In this document: piece by piece, positions 18,314 through 26,630 of the stretch
How positions within the stretch are numbered: position 1 is the first letter of the stretch
How the letters are laid out: each line of letters opens with the position of its first letter
From: an uncultured Bacteroides sp.
GTDB lineage: Bacteria; Bacteroidota; Bacteroidia; Bacteroidales; Bacteroidaceae
Length of the DNA: 64,000 nt
Assembly: GCA_947646015.1 (NCBI GenBank)
Contig: CANSEY010000007.1
Coordinates: 97,494-161,493 of the forward strand
Reading direction: 5' to 3'
Position numbers and translations under genes: made by a program
The notes under the pieces: generated by a model
The model's database searches: none
Told to the model about the DNA's origin: nothing
Seen by the model: only the letters and a program-made list of their open reading frames with translations

Positions 18314-19477
18314 ATGAAAAAGCTATTATTTGTATCTTTGGCTTTATGCCTCGCTTTTGGTGCTTCGGCTCAGTCCAAGCAAAGTGCTTCCCAACTACCT
18401 GTAATTGACATAACTAAGGATTATCCGAAGAAGAAACTGATATTGCAGGAAATCGCGACTACTGAATATATCCCGTTGGAAACATCAGATAAAGTATTGT
18501 TGGATGGAGTGGCTACTTTGCATTGTTCTTTTACTGAGAATTATATCACAACTTATAATGCACAAGAAGGACAGATCTTTGTATTTGACAGAAAAGGTAA
18601 AATATGCCATACGTTTAATCACAAAGGAGGGAGTGGTGAAGAATACAACTATCCTTTGCAACTGCGCTTGGACGAGAAAGCTAAAGAACTGTTCCTTGTA
18701 GATGTTTCTAATAAGATACGGGTTTATTCTATCGATGGAAAATACAAACGTACTTTGTCTATCCCTGAAAATGTACGTATTGAAATTATGTACAATTGTG
18801 ACGACCAGAATTTGTTGTGTTATGACAGTTATATGTTAGACAACCAAGGTAAACATCCTAATGCTCGCCCCTATTTGCTGGTATCAAAAAAGGATGGATC
18901 TGTTTCCCGTCTTCCGGTAACAGTTCGTGATCGAGTGGGTAATCGTGCCTATGCGACAGAGGGAGGGCAGAAAATTGTTTGGTCGATGAGTGTTTATCCG
19001 ATAGCGAACAGTGGTTCTGAGTTTATTCTTGCTGATTTGGCCTGTGATACAGTTTATTCTTATCGCAATCACAAACTAACTCCGCTATTTATAAGAACCC
19101 CAAAGGCTAATGCTTCCGAACCAAGACTACTCATGCAATGTGAAGCCAAAATTGGAAAATATCTGATCATGTCCACTGCGTTGAAAAAGTTTGAACCGGG
19201 AAAAAGTAAATTTGATTCCAAAGAATTCGTTTATGATATGGTTGAGAAGAAAGTGTATGATCTGGAATTTGAAAATCAGGACTTTTCGTCTGCACGTCCG
19301 ATGCAAATTCATGGTTTATTACCCGAGTTGCCCGAGATGTGTGTTTATAACTCATGTGATGCCGACCGTTTACTGGAATTGTTGGAAAAAGGAGAGTTAG
19401 CAGGAAACTTGAAGAAGGAAGCGGAGAAAATGACAGTTGACGATAATCCTTTACTCATATTGCATAAATTCAAATAA
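18314..19477 (+). CDS. Secreted 6-bladed beta-propeller protein, copy 1
   Basis: 387 residues with a Sec signal ending GASAQ. The mature start LPVIDITKDYPKKKLILQEIATTEYIPLET is the typical opening of the Bacteroides 6-bladed propeller (BF3164-like) family. Propeller blades show as repeated hydrophobic strands such as ITTYNAQEGQIFVFDRKGK, LFLVDVSNKIRVYSIDGKYKRTL and FILADLACDTVYSY. It lies 33 bases after the TPR/HTH regulator and 7 bases before a homologous gene, so the three probably form one operon. No catalytic residues were recognised; a role in binding or in sensing with the regulator is an inference. Confidence 0.8.
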   Translation: MKKLLFVSLALCLAFGASAQSKQSASQLPVIDITKDYPKKKLILQEIATTEYIPLETSDKVLLDGVATLHCSFTENYITTYNAQEGQIFVFDRKGKICHTFNHKGGSGEEYNYPLQLRLDEKAKELFLVDVSNKIRVYSIDGKYKRTLSIPENVRIEIMYNCDDQNLLCYDSYMLDNQGKHPNARPYLLVSKKDGSVSRLPVTVRDRVGNRAYATEGGQKIVWSMSVYPIANSGSEFILADLACDTVYSYRNHKLTPLFIRTPKANASEPRLLMQCEAKIGKYLIMSTALKKFEPGKSKFDSKEFVYDMVEKKVYDLEFENQDFSSARPMQIHGLLPELPEMCVYNSCDADRLLELLEKGELAGNLKKEAEKMTVDDNPLLILHKFK

Positions 19478-19484
19478 AGTATAG

Positions 19485-20660
19485 ATGAAAATAGTATGGT
19501 TCCTTTTCTCCCTCTGTCTGTTGGTCGGTTGTAAGCATCCGAGTGCGACGATGCCGGAAGTTGAGGCTTTGCCGGTGATAGATTTAAATGCTTCTTATCC
19601 GGAAAAGAAAATAGATTTGGCTAAAGTTGCAAAGTCCGAATATATTCCTTTATATACAGTCGGCACAGACTCTTTAGGCGGATATGATCTGACCTCAGCA
19701 TGTGTTACGCCTCATTGGATAGTGGCTTACAACCGTCAGCATACAATAATGGTTTTTGAAAGGGTCACCGGAAAGCTCCGGTATCGTTTCAATCATAAAG
19801 GGCAGCGTAAGGAACAATACTATTTTGTATTTTCTGTTTTTATAGATGAGGAACGTAGAGAAATTTATGTAGTTGGTTCAATTAACAGAACTAATGTTTA
19901 TAGTCTGTCCGGTAAATATAAACGTACATTAGAACTTCCAAGCGATAAGTACTTCGATCAGGTTTTTGATTACAACAGAGACTCGTTGGTATTTAGCGAC
20001 GGAGAGGAAAATATTGATAATCCGGTTCAAAAAGGAACCTACTATTATTTAATGTCAAAAGATGATGGTGGAATGACGCCTTTGCCCTTTTATGTAAAGC
20101 ATCATATCACGAATTATTTCCGTTTCCGGTTTTGGAATGCAAATAGTCAAGAAGTATTTACTTGTGTTTTTTCTATCAAACCTTTATTGAAGAATGGTAA
20201 CGAAATGATTCTTTCGGACTTTTCCTGTGATACGGTTTTCTCTTATGGAAAGAATGGATTCGAGCCATTGTTGGTACGTACACCTGCACCTCGTTCTACT
20301 TTTCCTTTGAAATTGATGGCAATTTCGTTTCGTAGTGAACGTTTTATGTTCTTAAATGTTACAGAAAAGGTGTATAAGCGGAATATGAAGAAATTCGATG
20401 GAGATTCGTATGTTTACGATTATCAGACCAAAGAAATCTATACTCCTATAGTGATAGACAGTGATTACAGCCCTGAATTATCGGTTGAAATAAACAATAC
20501 TCGTGGAAACTTTCCAAAGAATACTGGTGTCTCATATATTAGTTCTCGGAAGCTTATGCAATATTATCGGGAAGGAAATTTGCAAGGAAGAGTACGAGAG
20601 ATGGCTTCTCGCCTTACAAGGGATGATATTTATATCTTAGTACTATACCATTTCAATTAA
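19485..20660 (+). CDS. 6-bladed beta-propeller lipoprotein, copy 2
   Basis: 391 residues. The signal peptide ends LCLLVGCKH, a lipobox that differs from the soluble-type signal of copy 1. It aligns with copy 1 throughout: LPVIDLNASYPEKKIDL, SEYIPLYT, a FNHKG motif, VYSLSGKYKRTLELP and MILSDFSCDTVFSY. This tandem duplication now has one soluble and one lipid-anchored member. The Tyr-rich central region (REQYYFVFSVFIDEE and around) is diverged. No enzymatic motif is visible. Confidence 0.8.
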   Translation: MKIVWFLFSLCLLVGCKHPSATMPEVEALPVIDLNASYPEKKIDLAKVAKSEYIPLYTVGTDSLGGYDLTSACVTPHWIVAYNRQHTIMVFERVTGKLRYRFNHKGQRKEQYYFVFSVFIDEERREIYVVGSINRTNVYSLSGKYKRTLELPSDKYFDQVFDYNRDSLVFSDGEENIDNPVQKGTYYYLMSKDDGGMTPLPFYVKHHITNYFRFRFWNANSQEVFTCVFSIKPLLKNGNEMILSDFSCDTVFSYGKNGFEPLLVRTPAPRSTFPLKLMAISFRSERFMFLNVTEKVYKRNMKKFDGDSYVYDYQTKEIYTPIVIDSDYSPELSVEINNTRGNFPKNTGVSYISSRKLMQYYREGNLQGRVREMASRLTRDDIYILVLYHFN

Positions 20661-20730
20661 ATGAATCGATAAATCTCCTCTTCAGGTTATTATTTTGAGA
20701 AAATAACTAGGATTTATAAACTTATTCTTT

Positions 20731-20738
20731 TACATTTG
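20731..20738 (+). promoter_or_regulatory. -7 element upstream of the phosphohexomutase gene
   Basis: TACATTTG matches TAnnTTTG. It lies 78 bases before the ATG at 20817, implying a leader of about 70 bases. The wider gap 20661-20816 also holds a 7-bp stem (TTATTTT/AAAATAA) without a T-run. Confidence 0.5.
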
Positions 20739-20816
20739 TGTGCTCAAGACTTGGCATATATTCAAGGATTGACAGAGAATAGAGAAATAATCATTAACCA
20801 ATAAACAATAATCGAA

Positions 20817-22562
20817 ATGGAAAATCAGGAACTTATCAAGCAGGTCACTGAGAAAGCCGAAAAATGGCTGACCCCGGCTTATGATGCCGAAACTCAGGCT
20901 GAAGTGAAACGTATGTTGGAGAACGAAGATAAAACCGAATTGATCGAAGCATTCTACAAAGATCTTGAATTTGGAACGGGTGGTTTGCGTGGTATCATGG
21001 GAGTAGGTAGCAACCGCATGAATATCTATACGGTAGGTGCTGCTACACAGGGCCTTTCCAACTATCTGAAGAAGAACTTCAAAGATCTGCCTCAGATTTC
21101 TGTAGTGGTTGGTCACGACTGTCGTAACAACAGCCGTCTGTTCGCTGAAACTTCTGCCAACATTTTCTCTGCTAATGGCATCAAAGTATATCTGTTCGAT
21201 GATATGCGTCCGACTCCGGAAATGTCTTTCGCTATCCGTCACCTCGGTTGCCAGAGCGGTATTATCCTGACTGCTTCTCACAATCCGAAAGAATACAACG
21301 GTTACAAAGCATACTGGGATGATGGTGCGCAAGTACTGGCTCCGCACGATGCTGGTATCATTGATGAAGTGAATAATATCGCTTCCGCTGCTGATATCAA
21401 GTTCCAGGGGAACCCGGATCTGATTCAGATCATCGGTGAAGATATTGACAAGATTTACCTCGATATGGTGAAGACAGTTTCTATTGATCCGGAAGCTATC
21501 GCCCGTCATAAGGATATGAAGATCGTTTATACTCCGATTCACGGTACAGGTATGATGCTGATTCCGCGCGCTTTGAAGATGTGGGGATTCGAAAATGTAT
21601 TTACTGTTCCCGAACAGATGATCAAAGACGGTAACTTCCCGACAGTAATATCTCCGAATCCGGAAAATGCCGAGGCGCTTTCTATGGCTGTCAATCTGGC
21701 TAAAGAAATTGATGCCGACCTTGTGATGGCTTCCGATCCGGATGCCGACCGTGTAGGTATCGCCTGTAAGGACGACAAGGGTGAATGGGTACTGATCAAC
21801 GGTAACCAGACTTGTATGATGTATCTTTACTATATTCTGACTCAGTACAAACAATTGGGTAAGATCAAGGGTAATGAATTCTGTGTGAAGACTATCGTTA
21901 CTACCGAACTTATCAAGAAGATTGCTGATAAGAATAACATCGAAATGCTCGACTGCTACACCGGATTCAAATGGATCGCACGTGAAATCCGTCTGCGTGA
22001 AGGCAAAAAGAAATATATCGGTGGTGGTGAAGAGAGCTACGGTTTCCTTGCCGAAGATTTCGTACGTGATAAAGATGCCGTATCAGCTTGCTGTCTGATT
22101 GCAGAAGTAGCTGCTTGGGCAAAAGATAACGGTAAGTCATTGTACCAGTTGTTGCTGGATATCTACGTAGAATATGGATTCTCCAAAGAATTCACAGTGA
22201 ACGTAGTGAAACCGGGCAAGAGCGGTGCTGAAGAAATCAAAGCTATGATGGAAAACTTCCGTGCTAATCCTCCGAAAGAACTGGGTGGCTCCAAGGTGAT
22301 TTTGAGCAAAGACTACAAGACGCTGAAACAGACAGATGCAGAAGGCAAGGCGACTGACCTTGATATGCCGGAAACATCTAATGTGCTCCAATACTTCACT
22401 GAAGATGGAAGCAAAGTTTCAGTTCGCCCGTCGGGAACAGAACCGAAGATCAAATTCTATATGGAAGTACAAGGAGAAATGGGTTGTCGCAACTGTTTCG
22501 CTTCTGCTGATGCTGCTGCAATGGAAAAGATTGAAGCAGTGAAGAAGTCATTAGGTATTTGA
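20817..22562 (+). CDS. Phosphoglucomutase/phosphomannomutase (alpha-D-phosphohexomutase)
   Basis: 581 residues, the length of the PgcA-like bacterial mutases. All four family loops are visible: the active-site TASHNPKEYNGYK with phospho-Ser (about residue 147), the metal-binding DPDADR, the sugar-binding GGEESYG, and the phosphate-binding RPSGTEPKIK. Interconverts hexose 1- and 6-phosphates in the cytosol, feeding glycan precursors. It carries an insertion near the C-terminus (GEMGCRNCFASADAAAMEK) after the phosphate loop, as in this subgroup. Monocistronic, with its own -7 element and a strong terminator. Confidence 0.93.
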   Translation: MENQELIKQVTEKAEKWLTPAYDAETQAEVKRMLENEDKTELIEAFYKDLEFGTGGLRGIMGVGSNRMNIYTVGAATQGLSNYLKKNFKDLPQISVVVGHDCRNNSRLFAETSANIFSANGIKVYLFDDMRPTPEMSFAIRHLGCQSGIILTASHNPKEYNGYKAYWDDGAQVLAPHDAGIIDEVNNIASAADIKFQGNPDLIQIIGEDIDKIYLDMVKTVSIDPEAIARHKDMKIVYTPIHGTGMMLIPRALKMWGFENVFTVPEQMIKDGNFPTVISPNPENAEALSMAVNLAKEIDADLVMASDPDADRVGIACKDDKGEWVLINGNQTCMMYLYYILTQYKQLGKIKGNEFCVKTIVTTELIKKIADKNNIEMLDCYTGFKWIAREIRLREGKKKYIGGGEESYGFLAEDFVRDKDAVSACCLIAEVAAWAKDNGKSLYQLLLDIYVEYGFSKEFTVNVVKPGKSGAEEIKAMMENFRANPPKELGGSKVILSKDYKTLKQTDAEGKATDLDMPETSNVLQYFTEDGSKVSVRPSGTEPKIKFYMEVQGEMGCRNCFASADAAAMEKIEAVKKSLGI

Positions 22563-22605
22563 TTCCGTTCTTCTTCTGATATTTCAGAATAGAGAAACAA
22601 TAAAT

Positions 22606-22646
22606 AACGCCTCCATAGTCTTCGAGACTATGAAGGCGTTTCTTTT
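22606..22646 (+). terminator. Intrinsic terminator after the phosphohexomutase gene
   Basis: A 16-bp stem with one mismatch around a TCG loop (arms 22606-22621 and 22625-22640), then a T-rich tail TCTTTT. It begins 44 bases after the stop. Confidence 0.9.
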
Positions 22647-22649
22647 ATG

Positions 22650-22867
22650 TAACCGCCTTTTCATCGGTCTTTCATTTCCTTTGCATTCTTTAAGTTCCCT
22701 TGCTAATCCTTCTTATGGAAATCTTGTTCTATCTAAATCATCTCAATTTAAACATGCAGGCTACGGGGATACACGGTTTTGTTGATGCTTTAGAGTGATA
22801 CGTAACGTTTCATTTTCATAAGTTGTTCGTTTGTAGTTTGTGTGTACTTCGTGGCCTGCTTTCTTCA
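22650..22867 (+). other. Intergenic stretch with no recognised gene
   Basis: With the terminator before it, this gap exceeds 300 bases (22563-22867). I see no conserved open frame, repeat, promoter match or hairpin in this half. It lies between two convergent genes and may be decayed sequence. Confidence 0.4.
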
Positions 22868-24043
22868 TTATTTCTTAGCTCCCAACCAAGTCCATTTGTG
22901 CCAGATGGTTTCCAATGGTCCTTGTTTGTGCTTCGACAGCCACCATTTACAGAACTGTACCTGTAATAGGAACAGAATGATTCCGATAATCAGACTGAGC
23001 GTATATCCGCAATAGGGAGCCAGATAAAATCCGAATGGGAAGTAGATGATAGCTCCCATAATAGATTGTGTGATGTAGTTAGTCAGACTCATTTTTCCGT
23101 AAAAGCGCAGGTTGGAAACGATTTTCTGGAACTTAGCCTTCTGATAAAGTAAGATGAAGGAAGCAATCAGTACGATGGTAAATGCGAATTTCTGCCACAT
23201 ATCGAAAGCTGTCCCTACGGTCTGTTGAATCAGGCTGCTGTCACTTTGCATGATCTGCTCTTTCAAAGAGTAAAGCGGAGCGAAACTGATAGCTGCAATG
23301 ATTAGTGCTTTGGTCCAGAATTTCAGATGAGACTCGGAAGTGATGAACAGTTCTTTGCGTCCGATGTACAGACCGAACAGGAAAAGTCCGGCAGTCTGCA
23401 AGAAACGTCCGGCACCAATGGCCCAGAACAAGCTTGCTTTCTGTCCTAATGTGACGTTGCCAATGAGGAATTCCCAAAAAGTTCCGTTTTTGGTGTAATC
23501 TGCCACTTCGCTATACATGGCTCCGACATTCAGATCGGGCAGGGTATAGGCAGGATTGAACAGACTCATTATATAATGGAACCATTCAATAGGCTGTAAT
23601 GAAAATAAGATAGCAGTGATTAAAATAGCCTTATCGCTCCATTTGCGTACAATAAATAATATGATACCGACAACAACAAACAGAAGCAAAACATCTCCAG
23701 CCGGAAAGAAAGCCGCGTTAAGAGTGGCAAAACCGGCAAGTAAAACCAGTCTCCATAAAAAACGGTAGCCGAAATCTTTGCCTTTCAACTGCTGATTATG
23801 CGATTGGATATAGAAAGTAAATCCGAAAAGCAAGGCGAATATGGCATAAGATTTTCCGGCAAACAATGAGAATATTGCATTAAACACTCCGGCATCTAAA
23901 ACGCTAAGCCATTCGGGAGAACTCTCCGGATAAACAGGGAAAATGAAATGTTCCAGATTATGTACCAAGAGGATGGCCATAACTGCAAATCCTCTGAGGG
24001 CATCTACTACTTCAATTCGTGGTGTCTTTTTTAATAATTCCAT
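22868..24043 (-). CDS. DUF418-type multi-pass membrane protein
   Basis: 391 residues with about ten hydrophobic segments. The N-terminus RIEVVDALRGFAVMAILLVHNLEHF carries the DALRGFA-I-H pattern shared by DUF418 proteins and membrane acyltransferases of the heparan-glucosaminide N-acetyltransferase type. The C-terminal half has the DUF418 features GRFLQTAGLFLFGLYIGRKELF, YGKMSLTNYITQSI and FCKWWLSKHKQGPLETIWHKWTW. It probably transfers or binds acyl groups at the inner membrane; the substrate is unknown. It starts 9 bases after an acyltransferase-3 gene on the same strand, so the pair likely works together. Confidence 0.82.
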   Translation of the reverse strand: MELLKKTPRIEVVDALRGFAVMAILLVHNLEHFIFPVYPESSPEWLSVLDAGVFNAIFSLFAGKSYAIFALLFGFTFYIQSHNQQLKGKDFGYRFLWRLVLLAGFATLNAAFFPAGDVLLLFVVVGIILFIVRKWSDKAILITAILFSLQPIEWFHYIMSLFNPAYTLPDLNVGAMYSEVADYTKNGTFWEFLIGNVTLGQKASLFWAIGAGRFLQTAGLFLFGLYIGRKELFITSESHLKFWTKALIIAAISFAPLYSLKEQIMQSDSSLIQQTVGTAFDMWQKFAFTIVLIASFILLYQKAKFQKIVSNLRFYGKMSLTNYITQSIMGAIIYFPFGFYLAPYCGYTLSLIIGIILFLLQVQFCKWWLSKHKQGPLETIWHKWTWLGAKK

Positions 24044-24052
24044 GGGTTTGAT

Positions 24053-25102
24053 TTATGATTGTTTTTTAGTTAGTATTCGTTTTACCCATTTATTGGCGGG
24101 TTTTTCGAAATAATAGTAAGAAAGTAAACTAAGTATAATGGTGATACCGAAAATGAGGGGAACACTGATCATCCATGACACCTGCCATTGATAGAGCGCT
24201 GCCATTTTCGTATATGTGAGTATAATAAACAAATGTATCAGGTAGAAACTATAGCTGATTTCTCCACCTATTATCAGAAACCGATTGGATAATAGCCGGG
24301 ATATACCTCCCTTCTGGAAGGCAAAGATGAGTATCATCAGAGAAACAGGTAACCAGTAATAGCAAGAATAACGGTATACTTTAGGTATATCTGCGGCACA
24401 AAGATAAAAAAGAAGAAATAAAGCGACGGATGCTACTTCCAAGAATGTTCCCGTGGAAGAAGAAATCTTTTTATTGTGTAATGACTGATAGATCTGATAA
24501 AGCAATACTCCCACAAAAAAGTCTGGCAGGCGGGTGATGGGATTGACATACCAATATGCTTTGATTTGTTCGTCGGCAGTCAGATACATACCTGCCAGCA
24601 TGACCGGAAGACAGATTGAGAGTACAACCAATAGTTTTCGCCTGCTGCTTAAGAAAGGAATCACGAAAGGAAAGCAGAAATAAAATAACTGTTCGCACCC
24701 CAAGCTCCATGAAGGACTGTTGAAAGAGAAAAAATAATCGGCAGAGGGGAAGAAGGGCTGTAACAGAAAGGTAGAGGCGACAAAGTGTTTGATCCAGTCC
24801 GTCGTATCGCTATATTGAACATATCCTCCTATACATGCGGCAATTAATAGTGTAAGTAGATGCAGGGGATAAATGCGGGCAATACGTGCTACCCAGAACG
24901 TGCGTTTAGTAGTCGTTTTTGTCAGTAGTTTTTCCTGATAATTGTAGGTAATAATAAACCCGCTGAGGACAAAAAAGAAACTGACTCCGACAAATCCTTC
25001 TTTAAAGAAGTGGGCATCGAAACTTGTATCCAGAACATAACAATGTGCTCCGAATACCATCAAGGCAAAGAATATTCGTAAAGATGTTAATGTGTTGATC
25101 AC
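24053..25102 (-). CDS. Acyltransferase family 3 membrane protein (OafA/YrhL-like)
   Basis: 349 residues and about ten membrane segments. The N-terminal TSLRIFFALMVFGAHC contains the Arg and His typical of acyltransferase-3 enzymes, followed by FKEGFVGVSFFFVLSGFIITYNY, the most conserved block of the family. Later blocks are ARIYPLHLLTLL and SWSLGCEQLFYFCFPFVIPF. It is predicted to O-acetylate or otherwise acylate a surface glycan or lipid intermediate. A near-consensus -7 element (TACTTTTA, minus strand, about 25136-25143) lies about 34 bases upstream. Co-directional with the DUF418 gene. Confidence 0.87.
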   Translation of the reverse strand: MINTLTSLRIFFALMVFGAHCYVLDTSFDAHFFKEGFVGVSFFFVLSGFIITYNYQEKLLTKTTTKRTFWVARIARIYPLHLLTLLIAACIGGYVQYSDTTDWIKHFVASTFLLQPFFPSADYFFSFNSPSWSLGCEQLFYFCFPFVIPFLSSRRKLLVVLSICLPVMLAGMYLTADEQIKAYWYVNPITRLPDFFVGVLLYQIYQSLHNKKISSSTGTFLEVASVALFLLFYLCAADIPKVYRYSCYYWLPVSLMILIFAFQKGGISRLLSNRFLIIGGEISYSFYLIHLFIILTYTKMAALYQWQVSWMISVPLIFGITIILSLLSYYYFEKPANKWVKRILTKKQS

Positions 25103-25186
25103 GACGTTTATCTGTTTCTTTTTTGTATTCGGCTGTAAAAGTACAGTTTTTCTGTGATATAAAAATTCACATAGATTAAAAAGAAC

Positions 25187-25749
25187 TCAGGATTCGGAGC
25201 GCAGGCGGCTTAAATGTTGTGGAGTCATCCCAAGAAAGGAAGCTATATATCCCAGTTGGGCACGGTGAATTACATCCGGCTGTTCGCGTAGAAGTTGTTC
25301 GTAGCGTTCTTTGGCCGGTAGGTATAGTCGGTTTATGTGGTTATGTCCATGTAGAGCAGACATTCCTGATGGATAATGCGTCCCCAGTTGGCAATTTCGA
25401 TATTTGTTTCATAAATCTGATTTAATTCATCAATGCGTATGGCATATAGTTCGCAATCTTCCAGTAACTCTACATATTCGTATCCCGGTTGGTTGTGGTA
25501 TAAGTCTTTCATCGCAAAAGTGATATCGCCTTCGCGTGAGAACCAGATCGTGATTTCTTCACCGTCACGCAGGCAATAGGAGCGGCAAAATCCTTTCTCA
25601 ATAAAGTAGACGTGACGATCTGATACTCCGCCGTGTATCAGTAAGTGTTTCTTTGGCAATTCCAGCTTTTTCATGTGGCTGAAAAGCATTTCCAGTGAGC
25701 TGTCAGATACCGGATAATATCGGCGGATTCCTTTGATGATGTTCTCCAT
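25187..25749 (-). pseudogene. Crp/Fnr-family transcriptional regulator, interrupted by a one-base frameshift
   Basis: The first frame (25749 down to 25333) encodes a cyclic-nucleotide-binding-type domain: LPKKHLLIHGGVSDRHVYFIEKGF, REGDITFAMKDLYH, ELYAIRIDEL. It then ends at a stop just after HQECLLYMDITT. The missing C-terminus lies in another frame directly downstream: INRLYLPAKERYEQLL, then AQLGYIASFLGMTPQHLSRL, a helix-turn-helix, ending at a stop at 25187-25189. Restoring one A in the ATAACC run (plus-strand GGTTAT at 25339-25344) would join the two as MDINHINRLYL into a 187-residue protein, the normal length for Bacteroides members. Total span is 563 bases, one short of a multiple of three. 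It lies 6 bases after nudC. Confidence 0.85.
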
Positions 25750-25755
25750 GTCTGT

Positions 25756-26544
25756 TTATTTGTGGGAGCATTCCAGCCACCAGTCGATCATTTTCCGTGC
25801 CAGGCTCAGTTTTCGTGGAAGTTCCGGCAAATTATCTCTTGTATAGAAATCACCGGAGCTTAATTCTTCTTCTTGCAATTTGATTTCTCCTCCGGCATAA
25901 TCGGCAATGAATCCTACCATTAATCCGCTGGGGTAGGGCCAGGGCTGGTTGCCGAAATAAGTGATGTTCTTCACGTCCAGTCCGGTTTCCTCTTTCACTT
26001 CGCGGGCTACACATTCTTCCAGTGTTTCGCCTGTTTCGAGGAATCCGGCTACAAGGCTGTTGAATCTGCCTTTAAAGTTGCGGGCATGAACGAGAAGTAT
26101 GGAGTCGCCTTTGCGCACTAAAACAAGGACGGCTGTCGAGATAGCCGGATACACTTCACGGCCACAACTCGGACAGCGTTTCATGATGGATTCTTTTTGT
26201 TCCATCGGAGTGCCGCAAGCCGAGCAGAACAGACTGTTTCTGTCCCAATGCAGTATTTCGTGGGCTTTGCCTGCTGCCTGGTAATGTCCCAGCGGGAGGT
26301 ATTCGTAAGAAGCGCGAAGCCCTATCATTGCATATTGTTCTGTCTCTTCAATAGGTTGGGATACGGAATAGGCTTTGCAGTTTCTTCCTTCCAGTGTGGT
26401 GATATTGTGTACTGTAGTCTTGTCTTTGATCAGGATAGGAGGAATTTCTCCGCAGGGAATGGCAAATGTACCGTTCCCCTCCTTTTCAAGTAGTAGTTCG
26501 TCTTTGTAAAAGACAAACCACAGGGATTCAGCTGTTTGATTCAT
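25756..26544 (-). CDS. nudC: NAD(P)H pyrophosphatase, NudC-type Nudix hydrolase
   Basis: 262 residues. A zinc ribbon is formed by Cys107, Cys110, Cys124 and Cys127. The Nudix box runs from Gly167 to about residue 189 (GFLETGETLEECVAREVKEE), and the NudC-specific QPWPYPS follows at 200-206. Hydrolyses NAD(H) to NMN(H) and AMP and, in characterised homologues, removes NAD caps from RNA 5' ends. Cytosolic. The frameshifted Crp/Fnr gene follows after 6 bases. A small hairpin (CTTCGC/GCGAAG, near 26563-26577) sits about 20 bases upstream of the ATG. Confidence 0.93.
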   Translation of the reverse strand: MNQTAESLWFVFYKDELLLEKEGNGTFAIPCGEIPPILIKDKTTVHNITTLEGRNCKAYSVSQPIEETEQYAMIGLRASYEYLPLGHYQAAGKAHEILHWDRNSLFCSACGTPMEQKESIMKRCPSCGREVYPAISTAVLVLVRKGDSILLVHARNFKGRFNSLVAGFLETGETLEECVAREVKEETGLDVKNITYFGNQPWPYPSGLMVGFIADYAGGEIKLQEEELSSGDFYTRDNLPELPRKLSLARKMIDWWLECSHK

Positions 26545-26630
26545 TTTATATTTTTCTATTTTCTTCGCGCTGCGAAGTTATAAAAACTGTATTGATATAT
26601 GTAGGGTTTACCGGATAAAATATGAATAGA

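Noticed and set aside
20730-21854. 374-codon minus-strand open frame opposite the phosphohexomutase gene
   Set aside because: Entirely antisense to a gene with all catalytic motifs; no start context or family match.
26563-26577. CTTCGC/GCGAAG hairpin upstream of nudC as a riboswitch
   Set aside because: Only a 6-bp stem with a 3-base loop and no aptamer-like context.
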